DNA of 64,000 nucleotides from Mycobacterium kyogaense (GTDB taxonomy: Bacteria; Actinomycetota; Actinomycetes; Mycobacteriales; Mycobacteriaceae), in assembly GCF_003254575.1 (NCBI RefSeq), contig NZ_QJUA01000012.1, positions 62,001 through 126,000 of the forward strand, written 5' to 3'. The position numbers and the translations under genes are program-made. Each line of letters opens with the position of its first letter. Position 1 is the first letter of the stretch. This document shows positions 53,083 through 63,665 of this stretch, piece after piece. The notes under the pieces were generated by a model, which was given only the letters and a program-made list of their open reading frames with translations, was not told the origin of the DNA and ran no database searches.

Positions 53083-55223
53083 CAGGCGGTCTTACGCAGC
53101 ACGAGCAGGGAACGCGGCGCCAGCGTGATCTTCTCGCCGGCCGCGACCGTCACCTCGGCGGCCCCGCGAGGATCTGCGGTGTCCAGGTCGGCCACCCATT
53201 CTTTGGCGTAATCATCCTGCGGCGCAACGAAATCCTGATCCTCGCCGTGGGCGTTGAAGCACAGCAGGAAGGAGTCGTCGACGATCCGCTCACCGCGTGC
53301 GCCGGGTGCGGGGATCGCCTCGCCGTTGAGGAACACCGCCACGCACTGGCCCAGGCCGGTCTCCCAGTCGGCTGCGTCCATCTCCTTGCCCGACGGGGTC
53401 AGCCAGGCGATGTCGCGAACCTGGTCTCCGGTGCGGATCGGCGTGCCGTCGAAGAACCGGCGCCGTTTGAAGACGGGATGCTCTTTGCGGAATCTGACCA
53501 CCTTGCGGGTGAATTCGAGCAGATCGGCGTTGGTCTCACACAACGACCAATCCATCCAGGACAGCTCGGAGTCCTGGCAGTAGACGTTGTTGTTGCCCTT
53601 CTGGGTGCGTCCGATCTCGTCGCCGTGGGCGATCATCGGCGTGCCCTGGGAGAGCATCAGGGTGCCCAGGATGTTGCGCATCTGCTTACCGCGTAGGTCC
53701 AGGATCTCGGGATCGTCGGTGGGACCCTCGACGCCGCAGTTCCACGACCGGTTGTGGCTTTCGCCGTCCCGGTTGTCCTCGCCGTTGGCCTCGTTGTGTT
53801 TTTCGTTGTAGGACACCAGGTCGGCGAGGGTGAAGCCGTCGTGGCAGGTCACGAAGTTGATGCTGGCGCTCGGCCGCCGGCCGGTCGCCTCGTAGAGGTC
53901 GGACGACCCGGTCAGCCGGGACGCAAATTCACCAAGGGTTGCGGGCTCGCCCCGCCAGTAATCGCGCACAGTGTCGCGATACTTCCCGTTCCATTCCGTC
54001 CACAAACCTGGGAAATTGCCGACCTGGTATCCGCCTTCGCCGATGTCCCACGGCTCGGCGATCAGCTTCACCTGGCTGACCACCGGGTCCTGCTGGACGA
54101 GGTCGAAGAACGCGGAGAGGCGGTCGACGTCGTAGAACTCGCGGGCCAGCGTGGCGGCCAGATCGAAGCGGAACCCGTCGACGTGCATCTCCAGTACCCA
54201 GTAGCGCAGCGAGTCCATGATCAGCTGCAGGGTGTGGGGGTGGCGGGCGTTGAGGCTGTTGCCGGTGCCGGTGAAGTCCTTGTAGTACTTGCGGTCCTCG
54301 TCGAGGAGCCGGTAGTAGGCGGCGTTGTCGATGCCGCGGAAGTTCACGGTGGGTCCGAGATGGTTGCCCTCGGCGGTGTGGTTGTAGACGACGTCGAGGA
54401 TCACCTCGATGCCGGCCTCGTGGAACGAGCGCACCATCGTCTTGAACTCGGCGACCGCACCGCCGGCGTGTTTGGCGGCCGCGTAGTGGTGGTGTGGGGC
54501 GAAGAAGCCGAAAGTGTTGTAGCCCCAGTAGTTTCGCAGTTCGAGGTCGAGCAGCCGGTGGTCGTGCATGAACTGGTGCACCGGCATGAGCTCGATCGCG
54601 GTCACGTTGAGCGATTTGAGGTGGTCGATGATCGCGGGGTGGCCGAGGCCGGCGTAGGTGCCGCGCAGTTCCTCGGGGATGCCGGGGTGCTGCTGGGTCA
54701 TGCCCTTGACGTGGGCCTCGTAGATCACCGTCTCGTGATACGGCGTGCGCGGGGCGCGGTCGTTGCCCCACTGGAAGAACGGGTTGATCACCACGCTGGT
54801 CATGGTGTGGCCGAGTGAGTCGATGCGCGGTGGGACGCCGCCTGCGGCCAGGTCGTCAGCGGTCAGATCGTAGGAGTACAGCGCCTGGGAGAACGCGAAG
54901 TCACCGTGAAAAGCCTTGCCATACGGGTCGAGCAGCAGCTTGCTGGCATCGCAGCGGTGGCCGGAGGCGGGATCCCATGGCCCGTGCACTCGGAAGCCGT
55001 AGCGCTGGCCGGGGTTGACGCCCGGCAGATAGGCATGCCAGACGTAGCTGTCGACCTCGTCGAGCTCGACCCGCTGTTCGGTGCCGTCCTTGGCGATCAG
55101 GCACAGTTCGACCCGCTCGGCGACTTCGGAGAACAGGGAGAAATTGGTGCCCCCGCCGTCATAGGTGGCGCCCAGCGGATAGGGGGTGCCGGGCCAGACG
55201 ATGGTCACGGGACGGGCCACCAT
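53082..55223 (-). CDS. treX: Glycogen debranching enzyme TreX/GlgX
   Basis: A 713-residue GH13 isoamylase-type enzyme that cuts alpha-1,6 branches, feeding linear glucans to TreY. It starts WPGTPYPLGATYDGGGTNFSLFSEVAERVEL (carbohydrate-binding module). The catalytic residues are in DGFRFDLAATLAREF (D), LIAEPWDIG (E) and CHDGFTLADLVSYN (D). Start ATG 55223 is chosen; GTG 55208, overlapping the upstream stop as GTGA, is an equal alternative. The longer frame to 55352 is rejected. Confidence 0.95.
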   Translation of the reverse strand: MVARPVTIVWPGTPYPLGATYDGGGTNFSLFSEVAERVELCLIAKDGTEQRVELDEVDSYVWHAYLPGVNPGQRYGFRVHGPWDPASGHRCDASKLLLDPYGKAFHGDFAFSQALYSYDLTADDLAAGGVPPRIDSLGHTMTSVVINPFFQWGNDRAPRTPYHETVIYEAHVKGMTQQHPGIPEELRGTYAGLGHPAIIDHLKSLNVTAIELMPVHQFMHDHRLLDLELRNYWGYNTFGFFAPHHHYAAAKHAGGAVAEFKTMVRSFHEAGIEVILDVVYNHTAEGNHLGPTVNFRGIDNAAYYRLLDEDRKYYKDFTGTGNSLNARHPHTLQLIMDSLRYWVLEMHVDGFRFDLAATLAREFYDVDRLSAFFDLVQQDPVVSQVKLIAEPWDIGEGGYQVGNFPGLWTEWNGKYRDTVRDYWRGEPATLGEFASRLTGSSDLYEATGRRPSASINFVTCHDGFTLADLVSYNEKHNEANGEDNRDGESHNRSWNCGVEGPTDDPEILDLRGKQMRNILGTLMLSQGTPMIAHGDEIGRTQKGNNNVYCQDSELSWMDWSLCETNADLLEFTRKVVRFRKEHPVFKRRRFFDGTPIRTGDQVRDIAWLTPSGKEMDAADWETGLGQCVAVFLNGEAIPAPGARGERIVDDSFLLCFNAHGEDQDFVAPQDDYAKEWVADLDTADPRGAAEVTVAAGEKITLAPRSLLVLRKTA

Positions 55224-57382
55224 CCGGTGGCGGCGCCCACCTGCCGGCCGAGTTCCCCGGTCATCGTCCGCATGTAGGTCGACGAGATGTGATGAGCATC
55301 GTGATAGATCAACACGTTCCCCTCCACGGCTCGGCAGTAGTCCGGACGACACACCGCATCGCTCATGTCGAGCGGCTTGAGCAACGGGAACTGGGCGAGG
55401 TAGTCCAGAGTCGGGTTGTGATCCGACAGTACTTCGGATCTCTCGATTCCGCAGGAGATGGCGTCACCTCCGTCGGCGAGGCAGTCCGACGGGAAGAACG
55501 GTTCGTCGTCACGCACCATCCACGGTGTGTCGCGCATCGCGAGGATCGGAATCTTGTTGTCCGACAGTTTCTTCCAGATGCCGAGGTAACTGGACGGCAT
55601 GACGTCGCCGGGTCTGATGTTCCACGGCCGGGTCGACGTGGTGAACACGAAGTCGGGCTTGTCGGCGATGAGCTTGGCCATCACGCGCTGGTTCCACTGG
55701 TGGCACTTGGGGTAGGGGTCGTTGTTGCCCATGACCAGCGGAACCTGCTCGGTGGTCAACGGGCAGCCCATCTTCAGATACGTGACGATCTTGAAGTGGT
55801 GCAGCCTACCGAGGAGATCGAGCGCGGTGATCCAGTGCTCGGCGTGCGAGCCGCCGGCGAGTGCGATGGTGCGGGTTGCCGCCTTGTCGCCATAGGTGCA
55901 GTTGATGACGCCGACGTTGTCGAAGTCGCTGATGCAGCCGTCGGTGGTGGATTCGGGGATGTCGTTCTTGGCCTCGAGTGCGGTGGGCCGGAACGGCAGT
56001 TGCGGCACGCGGACGTGGTTGATCAGTGCGCGGGCGCCGGGATAGTCGCGCGGGTTGAGCTCCAGGAGCTCCTGACCGTTGTTGCGTAGCACCGTGACGT
56101 GTTCGCGCCATGTGAACGAGGTGGCGGTCAGGGCGACACCGAGCAGGGCGACCGTGGAGCCCAGCACGATCGTCGGGCGGCGCAACCGGGTGCGCAGCGG
56201 CACCGTCGGGGCCTTCGGCCGCGCGGGCTGCCCTCGACCGCTGCGCAGCGGCTCCTCGACGTAGCGGGTGGTCAGCCACGCCAGCACGCCGGACACCAGA
56301 AGCACCCCGGCGCCTTCGACGACGTTGACCGCGGAGCGCCCGGTGTAGGCCAGGTAGAAGATCAGCAGTGGCCAGTGCCACAGGTACAGCGAGTAGGCCA
56401 TCGCGCCGAGCGCGACGAACGGGGCGCTGGCCAGGAGACGGTTGGGCACGGGAAGCCGGCCGTCGGTGTGCGGGTCGGCGTAGCGGTTGGCCGCCGACAG
56501 GATGAACAGCAGTGTGGCCCCCACCGGAACCAGGGCCCACGGCCCCGGAAATTCCTTGACGCCGTCGATGAGCGCTCCGCAGGCCAGGATCGCGCCTAGC
56601 CCCACCAGGGCGGCCAGCGTGCGCAGCCACATCGGGCAGCGCAGCGAGGGCACCAGCGCCCCGACGAGCGCGCCGAGCAGCAGTTCCCACGCCCTGGCGA
56701 AGCTGTTGTAGTAGGCGGTGGCCTGATTGGTGTCGTGGGCGACGATCGCGTAGACGAATGAGGCGATGGCGCAGGCGCTCAGCAGCACGACGAAGGCGGT
56801 GCGCATGTGCCGGCCGGACGGGCGCCGGAACACGCGCCGAAACAGCAGGGCCGAGCCGAGGATCAGCGCGAGGAACGCGATGTAGAACTGGCCCTGCACC
56901 GACATCGACCAGATGTGCTGCAGCGGGCTGACGGCCTCCCCGGCGCGCAGATAGTTCGACGCGGTGTTGGCCAGTTCCCAGTTCTGGAAGTAGCCGAGGC
57001 TCGCCAGGCTCTGGTCGGCGAAGGTCTCCCACCGGGTCTCGGGTTGGATCAGGATCGTCAGCACCGCCGACACTGCGAGGACGACGACGAGTGCGGGCAG
57101 CAGCCGGCGGATCAGCCGGGTGATCTCGGTGACGGGCCGCGGGACCGGGCCCGGGGTAAGCACCCCGCGCAGCAGGCGCCCACCGAAGAAGAACCCGGAC
57201 AGGACGAGGAACACGTCGACGCCGCCGGACACCCTGCCGAACCACACATGGAAGACCGCGACCAGCGCGATCGCGACACCGCGCAGCCCGTCGAGGTCGT
57301 GCCGGTAGAACCCCGCACTCCGCGTCCCCATCTGGGTCGCCGGAGCCGTCGCGGCGGGCCGGGCGGAGGAGAGGGTCTTCAT
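55205..57382 (-). CDS. Membrane acyltransferase with C-terminal SGNH domain (Rv1565c-like)
   Basis: A 725-residue OafA/OatA-type protein. The N-terminal half is an acyltransferase-3 domain of about ten helices with the family start FYRHDLDGLRGVAIALVAVFHVWFGRVSGGVDVFLVLSGFF. The C-terminal third is an extracellular SGNH hydrolase-like domain with LAGGSHAEHW (serine in GGSH rather than the common GDSH) and the DAHHIS D-x-x-H motif. It likely O-acylates an exported glycan or lipid. It overlaps treX, so it may be in the same transcript as the trehalose genes. Confidence 0.9.
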   Translation of the reverse strand: MKTLSSARPAATAPATQMGTRSAGFYRHDLDGLRGVAIALVAVFHVWFGRVSGGVDVFLVLSGFFFGGRLLRGVLTPGPVPRPVTEITRLIRRLLPALVVVLAVSAVLTILIQPETRWETFADQSLASLGYFQNWELANTASNYLRAGEAVSPLQHIWSMSVQGQFYIAFLALILGSALLFRRVFRRPSGRHMRTAFVVLLSACAIASFVYAIVAHDTNQATAYYNSFARAWELLLGALVGALVPSLRCPMWLRTLAALVGLGAILACGALIDGVKEFPGPWALVPVGATLLFILSAANRYADPHTDGRLPVPNRLLASAPFVALGAMAYSLYLWHWPLLIFYLAYTGRSAVNVVEGAGVLLVSGVLAWLTTRYVEEPLRSGRGQPARPKAPTVPLRTRLRRPTIVLGSTVALLGVALTATSFTWREHVTVLRNNGQELLELNPRDYPGARALINHVRVPQLPFRPTALEAKNDIPESTTDGCISDFDNVGVINCTYGDKAATRTIALAGGSHAEHWITALDLLGRLHHFKIVTYLKMGCPLTTEQVPLVMGNNDPYPKCHQWNQRVMAKLIADKPDFVFTTSTRPWNIRPGDVMPSSYLGIWKKLSDNKIPILAMRDTPWMVRDDEPFFPSDCLADGGDAISCGIERSEVLSDHNPTLDYLAQFPLLKPLDMSDAVCRPDYCRAVEGNVLIYHDAHHISSTYMRTMTGELGRQVGAATGWWPVP

Positions 57383-57392
57383 GATCGACGGC

Positions 57393-57398
57393 TAATCT
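57393..57398 (+). promoter_or_regulatory. -10 box TAATCT, leaderless promoter of bioA
   Basis: TAATCT ends 7 nt before the GTG at 57406, in the 23-bp divergent gap to the acyltransferase gene. No BioQ-type TGAAC site is seen here. Confidence 0.6.
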
Positions 57399-57405
57399 AC
57401 CGAAG

Positions 57406-58707
57406 GTGCCTGCGATGACGCCTATCGAGATCAGCGCGGTCGACGCGGCCCACATCTGGCATCCCTACAGCGCGATAGGAGCCGACGCGCTGGCGCCGAT
57501 GGTCGCGACGGGAGCCCGGGGCGCCTGGCTCACCCTCGACCGCGGCGGCCGACCCGTCGAGGTGCTCGATGCGATGGCGTCGTGGTGGACCGCGGTGCAC
57601 GGCCACGGCCACCCCGCGCTGGACGCCGCGATCACACGCCAGCTCGCGACCATGAACCACGTCATGTTCGGCGGCCTGACGCACGAGCCCGCGGCCCGGC
57701 TCGCGCAGCTGCTCGTCGACATGACGCCGGCAGGCCTGGAGACGGTGTTCTTCAGCGATTCCGGTTCGGTATCGGTCGAGGTCGCGGTCAAGATGGCGCT
57801 GCAGTACTGGCGCAGCAGCGGTCGCGCCGACAAGAGCCGGTTGATGACGTGGCGCGGCGGCTATCACGGGGACACCTTCACTCCGATGAGCGTGTGCGAT
57901 CCGGACGGCGGCATGCACACGCTGTGGACCGGGGCGCATTCCCTGCTGGCCGACCAGGTGTTCGCGCCGGCCGTCCCCGCCGAGTACGACCCGGCCTACA
58001 GCGCGGCCTTCGCCGACCAGCTGGCCCGTCACGCCGACGAGCTCGCCGCCGTGATCATCGAGCCCGTCGTGCAGGGCGCGGGCGGCATGCGGTTCCACGA
58101 TCCCCGCTACGTTGCCGATCTACGCCGCGTCTGCGACGAGCACGGCGTGCTGCTGATCTTCGACGAGATCGCCACCGGGTTCGGCCGCACCGGCGAGCTG
58201 TTCGCCGCGGACCACGCCGGGGTCACCCCCGACATCATGTGCGTGGGCAAGGCGTTGACCGGCGGGTACCTGACGCTGGCGGCGACGCTGTGCACCCGCG
58301 CGGTCGCGGAGACGATCAGCGCGCACCCGCCCGGGGCGCTGATGCACGGTCCGACGTTCATGGCCAACGCGCTGGCCTGCGCGGTCAGCGTCGCGTCCCT
58401 GGAGCTCCTGGCGACCGGGGAGTGGCGGTCGCAGGTGCGCGACATCGAAGCGGGGCTGCGGTCCGGGTTGGCGCCCGCAGCCGAGCTGCCGAACGTGGTC
58501 GACGTGCGGGTGCTCGGCGCGATCGGCGTGCTGGAACTCGACCGGGATGTCGATCTGCGCGTCGCGACACCGGTGGCCGTCGAGCACGGGGTGTGGCTGC
58601 GGCCGTTCCGCAATCTCGTCTACGTGATGCCTCCCTATATCTGTACCGCCGACGAGATCGGCCAGATCACCTCGGCGATGATCGAGGTCGCGCGTGCACT
58701 AACCTGA
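57406..58707 (+). CDS. bioA: DAPA aminotransferase BioA
   Basis: A 433-residue PLP aminotransferase, converting KAPA to DAPA with S-adenosylmethionine as amino donor. The PLP lysine is in [13 protein letters not shown]; substrate-pocket segments [21 protein letters not shown] and [13 protein letters not shown] match the family. GTG 57406 chosen from the leaderless box; ATG 57415 is close by. The stop codon lies inside the BioQ-type operator of bioF. Confidence 0.95.
   Translation: MPAMTPIEISAVDAAHIWHPYSAIGADALAPMVATGARGAWLTLDRGGRPVEVLDAMASWWTAVHGHGHPALDAAITRQLATMNHVMFGGLTHEPAARLAQLLVDMTPAGLETVFFSDSGSVSVEVAVKMALQYWRSSGRADKSRLMTWRGGYHGDTFTPMSVCDPDGGMHTLWTGAHSLLADQVFAPAVPAEYDPAYSAAFADQLARHADELAAVIIEPVVQGAGGMRFHDPRYVADLRRVCDEHGVLLIFDEIATGFGRTGELFAADHAGVTPDIMCVGKALTGGYLTLAATLCTRAVAETISAHPPGALMHGPTFMANALACAVSVASLELLATGEWRSQVRDIEAGLRSGLAPAAELPNVVDVRVLGAIGVLELDRDVDLRVATPVAVEHGVWLRPFRNLVYVMPPYICTADEIGQITSAMIEVARALT
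58700..58705 (+). promoter_or_regulatory. -10 box TAACCT of bioF-bioD
   Basis: TAACCT is within the end of bioA, directly joined to the BioQ-type palindrome, so a bound repressor would cover the transcription start. Confidence 0.55.
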
Positions 58708-58717
58708 ACGGTGTTCA
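58705..58717. promoter_or_regulatory. BioQ operator TGAAC-GGT-GTTCA
   Basis: A perfect match to the mycobacterial BioQ consensus TGAAC-N3-GTTC(A/C) as I remember it. It overlaps the bioA stop codon and the predicted bioF transcription start, so bioF-bioD can be regulated separately from bioA. Confidence 0.8.
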
Positions 58718-58745
58718 AGTCGGGCATGCGAGAAGAGGAGCGCCG

Positions 58746-59888
58746 GTGACGCGCGTCGGTCTGGATCCGTTGGCCTGGCTCGACGATGTCGCGACCGAGC
58801 GCCGCAGCGCCGGCCTACGCCGCAGCCTGCGCACCCGCCCGCCCGTCGGCGCCGAACTCGATCTCGCCTCCAACGACTACCTCGGCCTCTCCCAGCACCC
58901 CCGGGTACTCGACGGTGGCGTCGAAGCCCTGCGCACCTGGGGTGCGGGCGCCACGGGGTCCCGGCTGGTCACCGGCAACACCGAGCTCCACGAGACTTTC
59001 GAACGCGATCTCGCCGACTTCGTCGGCGCGGAGTCGGCGCTGGTCTTCTCCTCCGGATACACCGCCAATCTCGGTGCCGTGGTGGCTCTTTCGGGTCCCG
59101 GCACCCTGCTGGTCTCCGATGCGCTCACCCACGCCTCGCTGGTCGACGCCTGCCGCCTGTCGCGGGCCCGCGTGGTCGTCACCCCGCACGGCGACGTCGC
59201 GGCCGTGGCAGCTGCCCTCGCCGGCCGCGCCGAGGACCGGGCCGTCGTGATCACCGACTCGGTGTTCTCCGCCGACGGCGACCTGGCCCCGCTGACCGCG
59301 CTGCACGAGGCCTGCCGCAGACACGGCGCGCTGATGATCGTCGACGAGGCGCACGGGCTCGGCGTGCGAGGCCCGGGCGGACGCGGACTGCTGCACGAAG
59401 TCGGCTTGGCGGGCGCACCCGATGTGGTGATGACGACGACGCTGTCGAAGGCGCTGGGCAGCCAGGGTGGGGTCGTGCTCGGACCGGCCGCGGTACGCGA
59501 GCATCTCATCGACGCGGCGCGACCGTTCATCTTCGACACCGGCCTGGCGCCGGCTGCCGTCGGTGCCGCACACGCCGCGCTCGGCGTGCTGATCGACGAG
59601 CCCTGGCGGGCCGCTCGCGTGCTCGAGCACGCCGCGGCCCTGGCCGAGATCTGCGACGTGGCCGAGACCCCGACGTCGGCGGTGGTCTCGGTGATCCTCG
59701 GTGACCCGGAGGTGGCGTTCGCCGCGGCGGCGGCCTGTCTCGACTCCGGGGTGCGGGTCGGCTGCTTCCGACCGCCGAGCGTGCCGGCCGGTACCTCGCG
59801 GCTGCGGCTGACCGCTCGGGCGTCGCTGACCGACGACGAGATGGCCGTGGCGCGGCGGGTGCTGACGGACGTCCTGGCGGCGCGATGA
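58746..59888 (+). CDS. bioF: 8-amino-7-oxononanoate synthase BioF
   Basis: A 380-residue PLP enzyme condensing pimeloyl-thioester with alanine to KAPA. The lysine is in [13 protein letters not shown]; the SNDYLGLS N-terminal motif and DEAHGLG aspartate are conserved. The GTG at 58746 has GAGGAGCG 6 nt upstream; the long open frame from 57582 lies inside bioA and is rejected. It overlaps bioD by 4 nt (ATGA). Confidence 0.95.
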   Translation: MTRVGLDPLAWLDDVATERRSAGLRRSLRTRPPVGAELDLASNDYLGLSQHPRVLDGGVEALRTWGAGATGSRLVTGNTELHETFERDLADFVGAESALVFSSGYTANLGAVVALSGPGTLLVSDALTHASLVDACRLSRARVVVTPHGDVAAVAAALAGRAEDRAVVITDSVFSADGDLAPLTALHEACRRHGALMIVDEAHGLGVRGPGGRGLLHEVGLAGAPDVVMTTTLSKALGSQGGVVLGPAAVREHLIDAARPFIFDTGLAPAAVGAAHAALGVLIDEPWRAARVLEHAAALAEICDVAETPTSAVVSVILGDPEVAFAAAAACLDSGVRVGCFRPPSVPAGTSRLRLTARASLTDDEMAVARRVLTDVLAAR

Positions 59889-60562
59889 GCGTGCTCGTCG
59901 TCACCGGCACCGGGACCGGGGTCGGCAAGACGGTGGCCACCGCTGCGCTGGCCTGCCATGCCCGGCTGGCCGGCCTCGACGTGGCGGTGTGCAAGCCCGT
60001 GCAGACGGGCACCGACGACGGCGACGACGACCTGGCCGAGATCGGTCGGCAGGCCGGCGTGACGCAGCTGTTCGCCGGGTGGCGCTATCCGGAGCCGCTG
60101 GCGCCGGTGGCCGCCGCGCAGCGTTCCGGCGCCGCGCTGCCCACGCGTACGGAGCTCGTCGAACTGATCCGGCGCGCGGACGCTCCCGGTCGCCTCACCC
60201 TGGTCGAGGGCGCCGGCGGACTGCTCGTCGAGGTCGGCGCCGACGGCGTGACGCTGCGTGACCTGGCCGCCGAGCTCGCCGCGCCGGTCCTGATCGTGGT
60301 CGCCGCCGGGCTCGGCACCCTCAACCACACCGCGCTGACCATCGAAGCCCTTGCCGCGCACCATGTTCGGTGTGCCGGACTGGTGATCGGCTCATGGCCG
60401 GCCCAGCCCGGCGTCGCCGAGGTCGACAACCGCGAAGCGCTGGCGCGCCTGGCCCCCGTCCGTGCGGCGCTACCCGCCGGCCTCGGCGCTCTCGGCGCCT
60501 CCGACTTCGCAGGGGTCAGTGCCAGGGCGTTCGACCCGACCTGGGTCGCCGGGCTGAGCTAG
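59885..60562 (+). CDS. bioD: Dethiobiotin synthetase BioD
   Basis: A 225-residue ATP-dependent carboxylase-type enzyme closing the ureido ring of dethiobiotin. Walker [10 protein letters not shown] (8-16), the K-P-V-Q-T-G substrate segment and [10 protein letters not shown] are present. ATG overlaps the bioF stop. The stop overlaps the GTG start of the following 2H gene by one base, giving a bioF-bioD-2H unit. Confidence 0.95.
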   Translation: MSVLVVTGTGTGVGKTVATAALACHARLAGLDVAVCKPVQTGTDDGDDDLAEIGRQAGVTQLFAGWRYPEPLAPVAAAQRSGAALPTRTELVELIRRADAPGRLTLVEGAGGLLVEVGADGVTLRDLAAELAAPVLIVVAAGLGTLNHTALTIEALAAHHVRCAGLVIGSWPAQPGVAEVDNREALARLAPVRAALPAGLGALGASDFAGVSARAFDPTWVAGLS

Positions 60563-61086
60563 TGGTGCATTCGGTCGAGGCACTCTTCGACGTCACCACC
60601 GAGTCGACGGTGCGCGGCCTGTGGGACGGCCTGGCGGCCGCGGGCGTACCCAGCCAGGCGGGACACACCGCCCCGAGCAACCGGCCGCATGTCACGCTCA
60701 CGGTGGCCGCGCACATGGATGACGCCGTCGACGCTGCGCTGGAGGCGCTGCTGGACCGATTGCCGCTCCCGTGCGTGATCGGCGCACCGATGCTGTTCGG
60801 CGGCGGGCGCACCGTCACGCTGGTGCGCCTGGTCGTGCCGTCGGCCGAACTGCTGGCGCTGCACGCCGGCGTCCATCACGCATGCCTACCGCACACGCCC
60901 GAAGGCGTTCTGCCACATGCAGATCCGGGCCGATGGACGCCGCACGTCACCCTCGGCCGGCGTATCCCGCCCGATCTCGTGCCGCTCGCTTTGACGGTGC
61001 CGGGCATCGCCGGCGACATCGAGGGTGAGCTGACCGCGCTGCGGCACTGGGACGGCAACGCCAAACAGGAACACTGGATCACCTGA
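60562..61086 (+). CDS. 2H phosphoesterase / 2'-5' RNA ligase family protein
   Basis: A 174-residue protein with both histidine motifs of the 2H family, RPHVTLTV (about residue 33) and TPHVTLGR (about residue 132), at the usual spacing. Members cleave 2',3'-cyclic or 2',5' phosphodiesters, or ADP-ribose 1'',2''-cyclic phosphate. Start GTG 60562 (GTG 60565 possible). Probably corresponds to Rv1571. No link to biotin is known to me. Confidence 0.85.
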   Translation: MVHSVEALFDVTTESTVRGLWDGLAAAGVPSQAGHTAPSNRPHVTLTVAAHMDDAVDAALEALLDRLPLPCVIGAPMLFGGGRTVTLVRLVVPSAELLALHAGVHHACLPHTPEGVLPHADPGRWTPHVTLGRRIPPDLVPLALTVPGIAGDIEGELTALRHWDGNAKQEHWIT

Positions 61087-61097
61087 TCTGCAGGTGG

Positions 61098-61673
61098 CTA
61101 GACGCGCTGCTCCCGGCGCGCCAGGATGCCGTCGATCAGCAGGCGCACGCCGAAGTCGAACCGGGTGTCCTGGTCGTCGGTCAACAGTGACGCGTCGGGC
61201 AGGTCCGCGCCGGCGGCGTCCCACTGCCGGCGTGACTGCTCGTCGACGGTGAAGCCGAGCACGTAGTAGACGACGGTGCGGGCGGTGAGCTCGGCATTGG
61301 TGGCCGGCACCCCCGCCTCGGTGGCGGCGTCAGTCAGCTGCCCCACCACGTCGGCCATCACGGTCGACTCGGCGGCGGCGAAGCTGGCCGACACCAGCTC
61401 TGCGCCGTCGGTGTGGGACAGCAGCGCATCGCGCACCTGTCGGCACAGAGCCCCGACGCGGGACGGCCAACCGCCCGACGGCCGACCCACCGGCGCCAGC
61501 ACATGGTCGGCCACGGCGCCGAGCAGTTGCTGCTTGTTCGCGAAGTGCCAGTACAGCGCGCCCGGGGACACCTGGAGCTCGCGAGCGAGGCGCCGCATCG
61601 ACAGATCGGCCAGCCCGAAATCGTCGAGCAGCGACGTCGCCGCGGCGACCACGTCGCGTTTGTGGAGCTGCAC
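61098..61673 (-). CDS. bioQ: TetR-family biotin regulator BioQ
   Basis: A 191-residue TetR repressor. The HTH region is VVAAATSLLDDFGLADLSMRRLARELQVSPGALYWHFANKQQLL. It is divergent from bioB and has the BioQ-type palindrome in the intergenic region and another at bioF, as in the M. smegmatis BioQ system. Leaderless GTG start: minus-strand -10 TAGGGT ends 6 nt before it. The operator overlaps that -10 region, implying autorepression. Confidence 0.9.
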   Translation of the reverse strand: MQLHKRDVVAAATSLLDDFGLADLSMRRLARELQVSPGALYWHFANKQQLLGAVADHVLAPVGRPSGGWPSRVGALCRQVRDALLSHTDGAELVSASFAAAESTVMADVVGQLTDAATEAGVPATNAELTARTVVYYVLGFTVDEQSRRQWDAAGADLPDASLLTDDQDTRFDFGVRLLIDGILARREQRV

Positions 61674-61679
61674 GCCAGT

Positions 61680-61685
61680 ACCCTA
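61680..61685 (-). promoter_or_regulatory. -10 box TAGGGT of bioQ (leaderless)
   Basis: Minus-strand TAGGGT, with 6 nt to the GTG at 61673. It lies next to the operator at 61689-61701. Confidence 0.6.
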
Positions 61686-61689
61686 ACCT
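61684..61689 (+). promoter_or_regulatory. -10 box TAACCT of bioB
   Basis: Same hexamer and same distance to the operator as at bioF. The predicted leader is about 85 nt. Confidence 0.55.
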
Positions 61690-61701
61690 GAACACCGTTC
61701 A
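61689..61701. promoter_or_regulatory. BioQ operator TGAAC-ACC-GTTCA
   Basis: A perfect BioQ palindrome that covers the start point of bioB and adjoins the bioQ -10 box, so one site can control both divergent genes. Confidence 0.85.
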
Positions 61702-61752
61702 ATTGTCGGCTCCGCCGACGGTGTTCAACAGGCGGCTCCGCCGACGTGTTCA
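61702..61752 (+). repeat. Tandem 25-26-bp repeat in the bioB leader with extra GTTCA half-sites
   Basis: Two imperfect copies (61702-61727 and 61728-61752) share CGGCTCCGCCGACG followed by (G)TGTTCA. Each ends in a GTTCA half-operator, at 61723-61727 and 61748-61752, spaced 26 and 25 bp from the main operator. The first copy also has a GTCGGC-TCC-GCCGAC hairpin. Confidence 0.65.
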
Positions 61753-61768
61753 CGAGCATGGGCAGTGA

Positions 61769-62775
<1,007 letters not shown>

Positions 62776-62776
<1 letters not shown>

Positions 62777-63003
62777 TGGTGCACGAGCTGCCCGCGCCGG
62801 TGGGTGCCGGCGTCTTCAACGTCTACACCGGTGAGCCCGCGGGCAGCACCGTGCCCACCGCCGCGGCGCTCGGTCTGGAACCTCCGCGGTTCTGCGCCGA
62901 TTGCGGCCGCCGGATGGTGGTGCAGGTCCGCCCCGACGGCTGGTGGGCCAAGTGCTCGCGCCACGGCCAGGTGGACTCTAAAGATCTGGAGCTGTACCGA
63001 TGA
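62776..63003 (+). CDS. bsaP: Biotin synthase auxiliary protein BsaP (Rv1590-like)
   Basis: A 75-residue protein with a zinc-ribbon-like or Fe-S-binding cysteine set: FCADCGRRM and [10 protein letters not shown] (C-x2-C and C-x2-H). As I recall, the ortholog in mycobacteria is required for BioB to turn over and make biotin. Translationally coupled to bioB (shared base) and to the next gene (ATGA). It is short enough to be missed by length cut-offs. Confidence 0.85.
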
Positions 63004-63665
63004 CCGAAGTTCTCGAGACCACCGGCGCTACGACGACGTCACGCGTGCACGCCACCCTGCAGGTCGTCGTCGCGCTCGCGATCGCCGGAGCGGTGTGCGG
63101 GGCGCTGTGGGCGTGGCTGGCACCGCCGATCCACAGCGTCGTCGCGCTGACGCGCAGCAATGACCGCGTCAAGGCCTACCTCGGCAACGAGGGGGACCAT
63201 TTCTTCACCGCGGCGTTCCTGATGGTCGGGTTCCTCTCGGTGCTCGCCGTGATCGCGGCGGTCGCGGTGTGGCAGTGGCGCACCCAACGCGGACCGGTGA
63301 TGATGGCGGCCCTCGGTGTGGGCTCCGTCGTGGCGTCGGCCGCCGCGGTCGGCACCGGGGCGGTGCTCGCGCGACTCCGCTACGGGCACCTCGATGTGGC
63401 AGCGGTGGACGTCACCGAGCAGAACCGGGTGACCTACGTCGTCGAGGCGCCATCGGTGTTCTTCGGCCACACACCGCTGCAGGTGGCGCTGACTGTGCTG
63501 TTTCCGGCTGCGGTCGCGGCAATGATCTATGTGCTGGGCGCCGTGTCGACCAGCCGTGACGATCTCGGGGGCTGGCCGCCGGTCGACCCGGCGGGGCCGG
63601 CTACCGGTCGAACCGGGACAGCGGCTGACGTTCCACCCGTCGCCCCGTCATCACCTTCACCGTGA
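63000..63665 (+). CDS. DUF2567 membrane protein (Rv1591-like)
   Basis: A 221-residue protein with four predicted helices (about 20-40, 68-90, 100-122, 160-182) and a Pro/Ser/Gly-rich C-terminal tail. The ATG at 63000 overlaps the bsaP stop (ATGA). Function unknown; conservation of its place after bioB-bsaP in mycobacteria suggests co-transcription rather than a proven biotin role. The tail region overlaps the lipase gene on the other strand by 65 nt. Confidence 0.88.
   Translation: MTEVLETTGATTTSRVHATLQVVVALAIAGAVCGALWAWLAPPIHSVVALTRSNDRVKAYLGNEGDHFFTAAFLMVGFLSVLAVIAAVAVWQWRTQRGPVMMAALGVGSVVASAAAVGTGAVLARLRYGHLDVAAVDVTEQNRVTYVVEAPSVFFGHTPLQVALTVLFPAAVAAMIYVLGAVSTSRDDLGGWPPVDPAGPATGRTGTAADVPPVAPSSPSP

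Noticed and set aside
57582..58745. Upstream extension of BioF from the open frame starting at 57582
   Set aside because: It runs through bioA in another frame; GTG 58746 has a proper ribosome-binding site and begins the conserved sequence.
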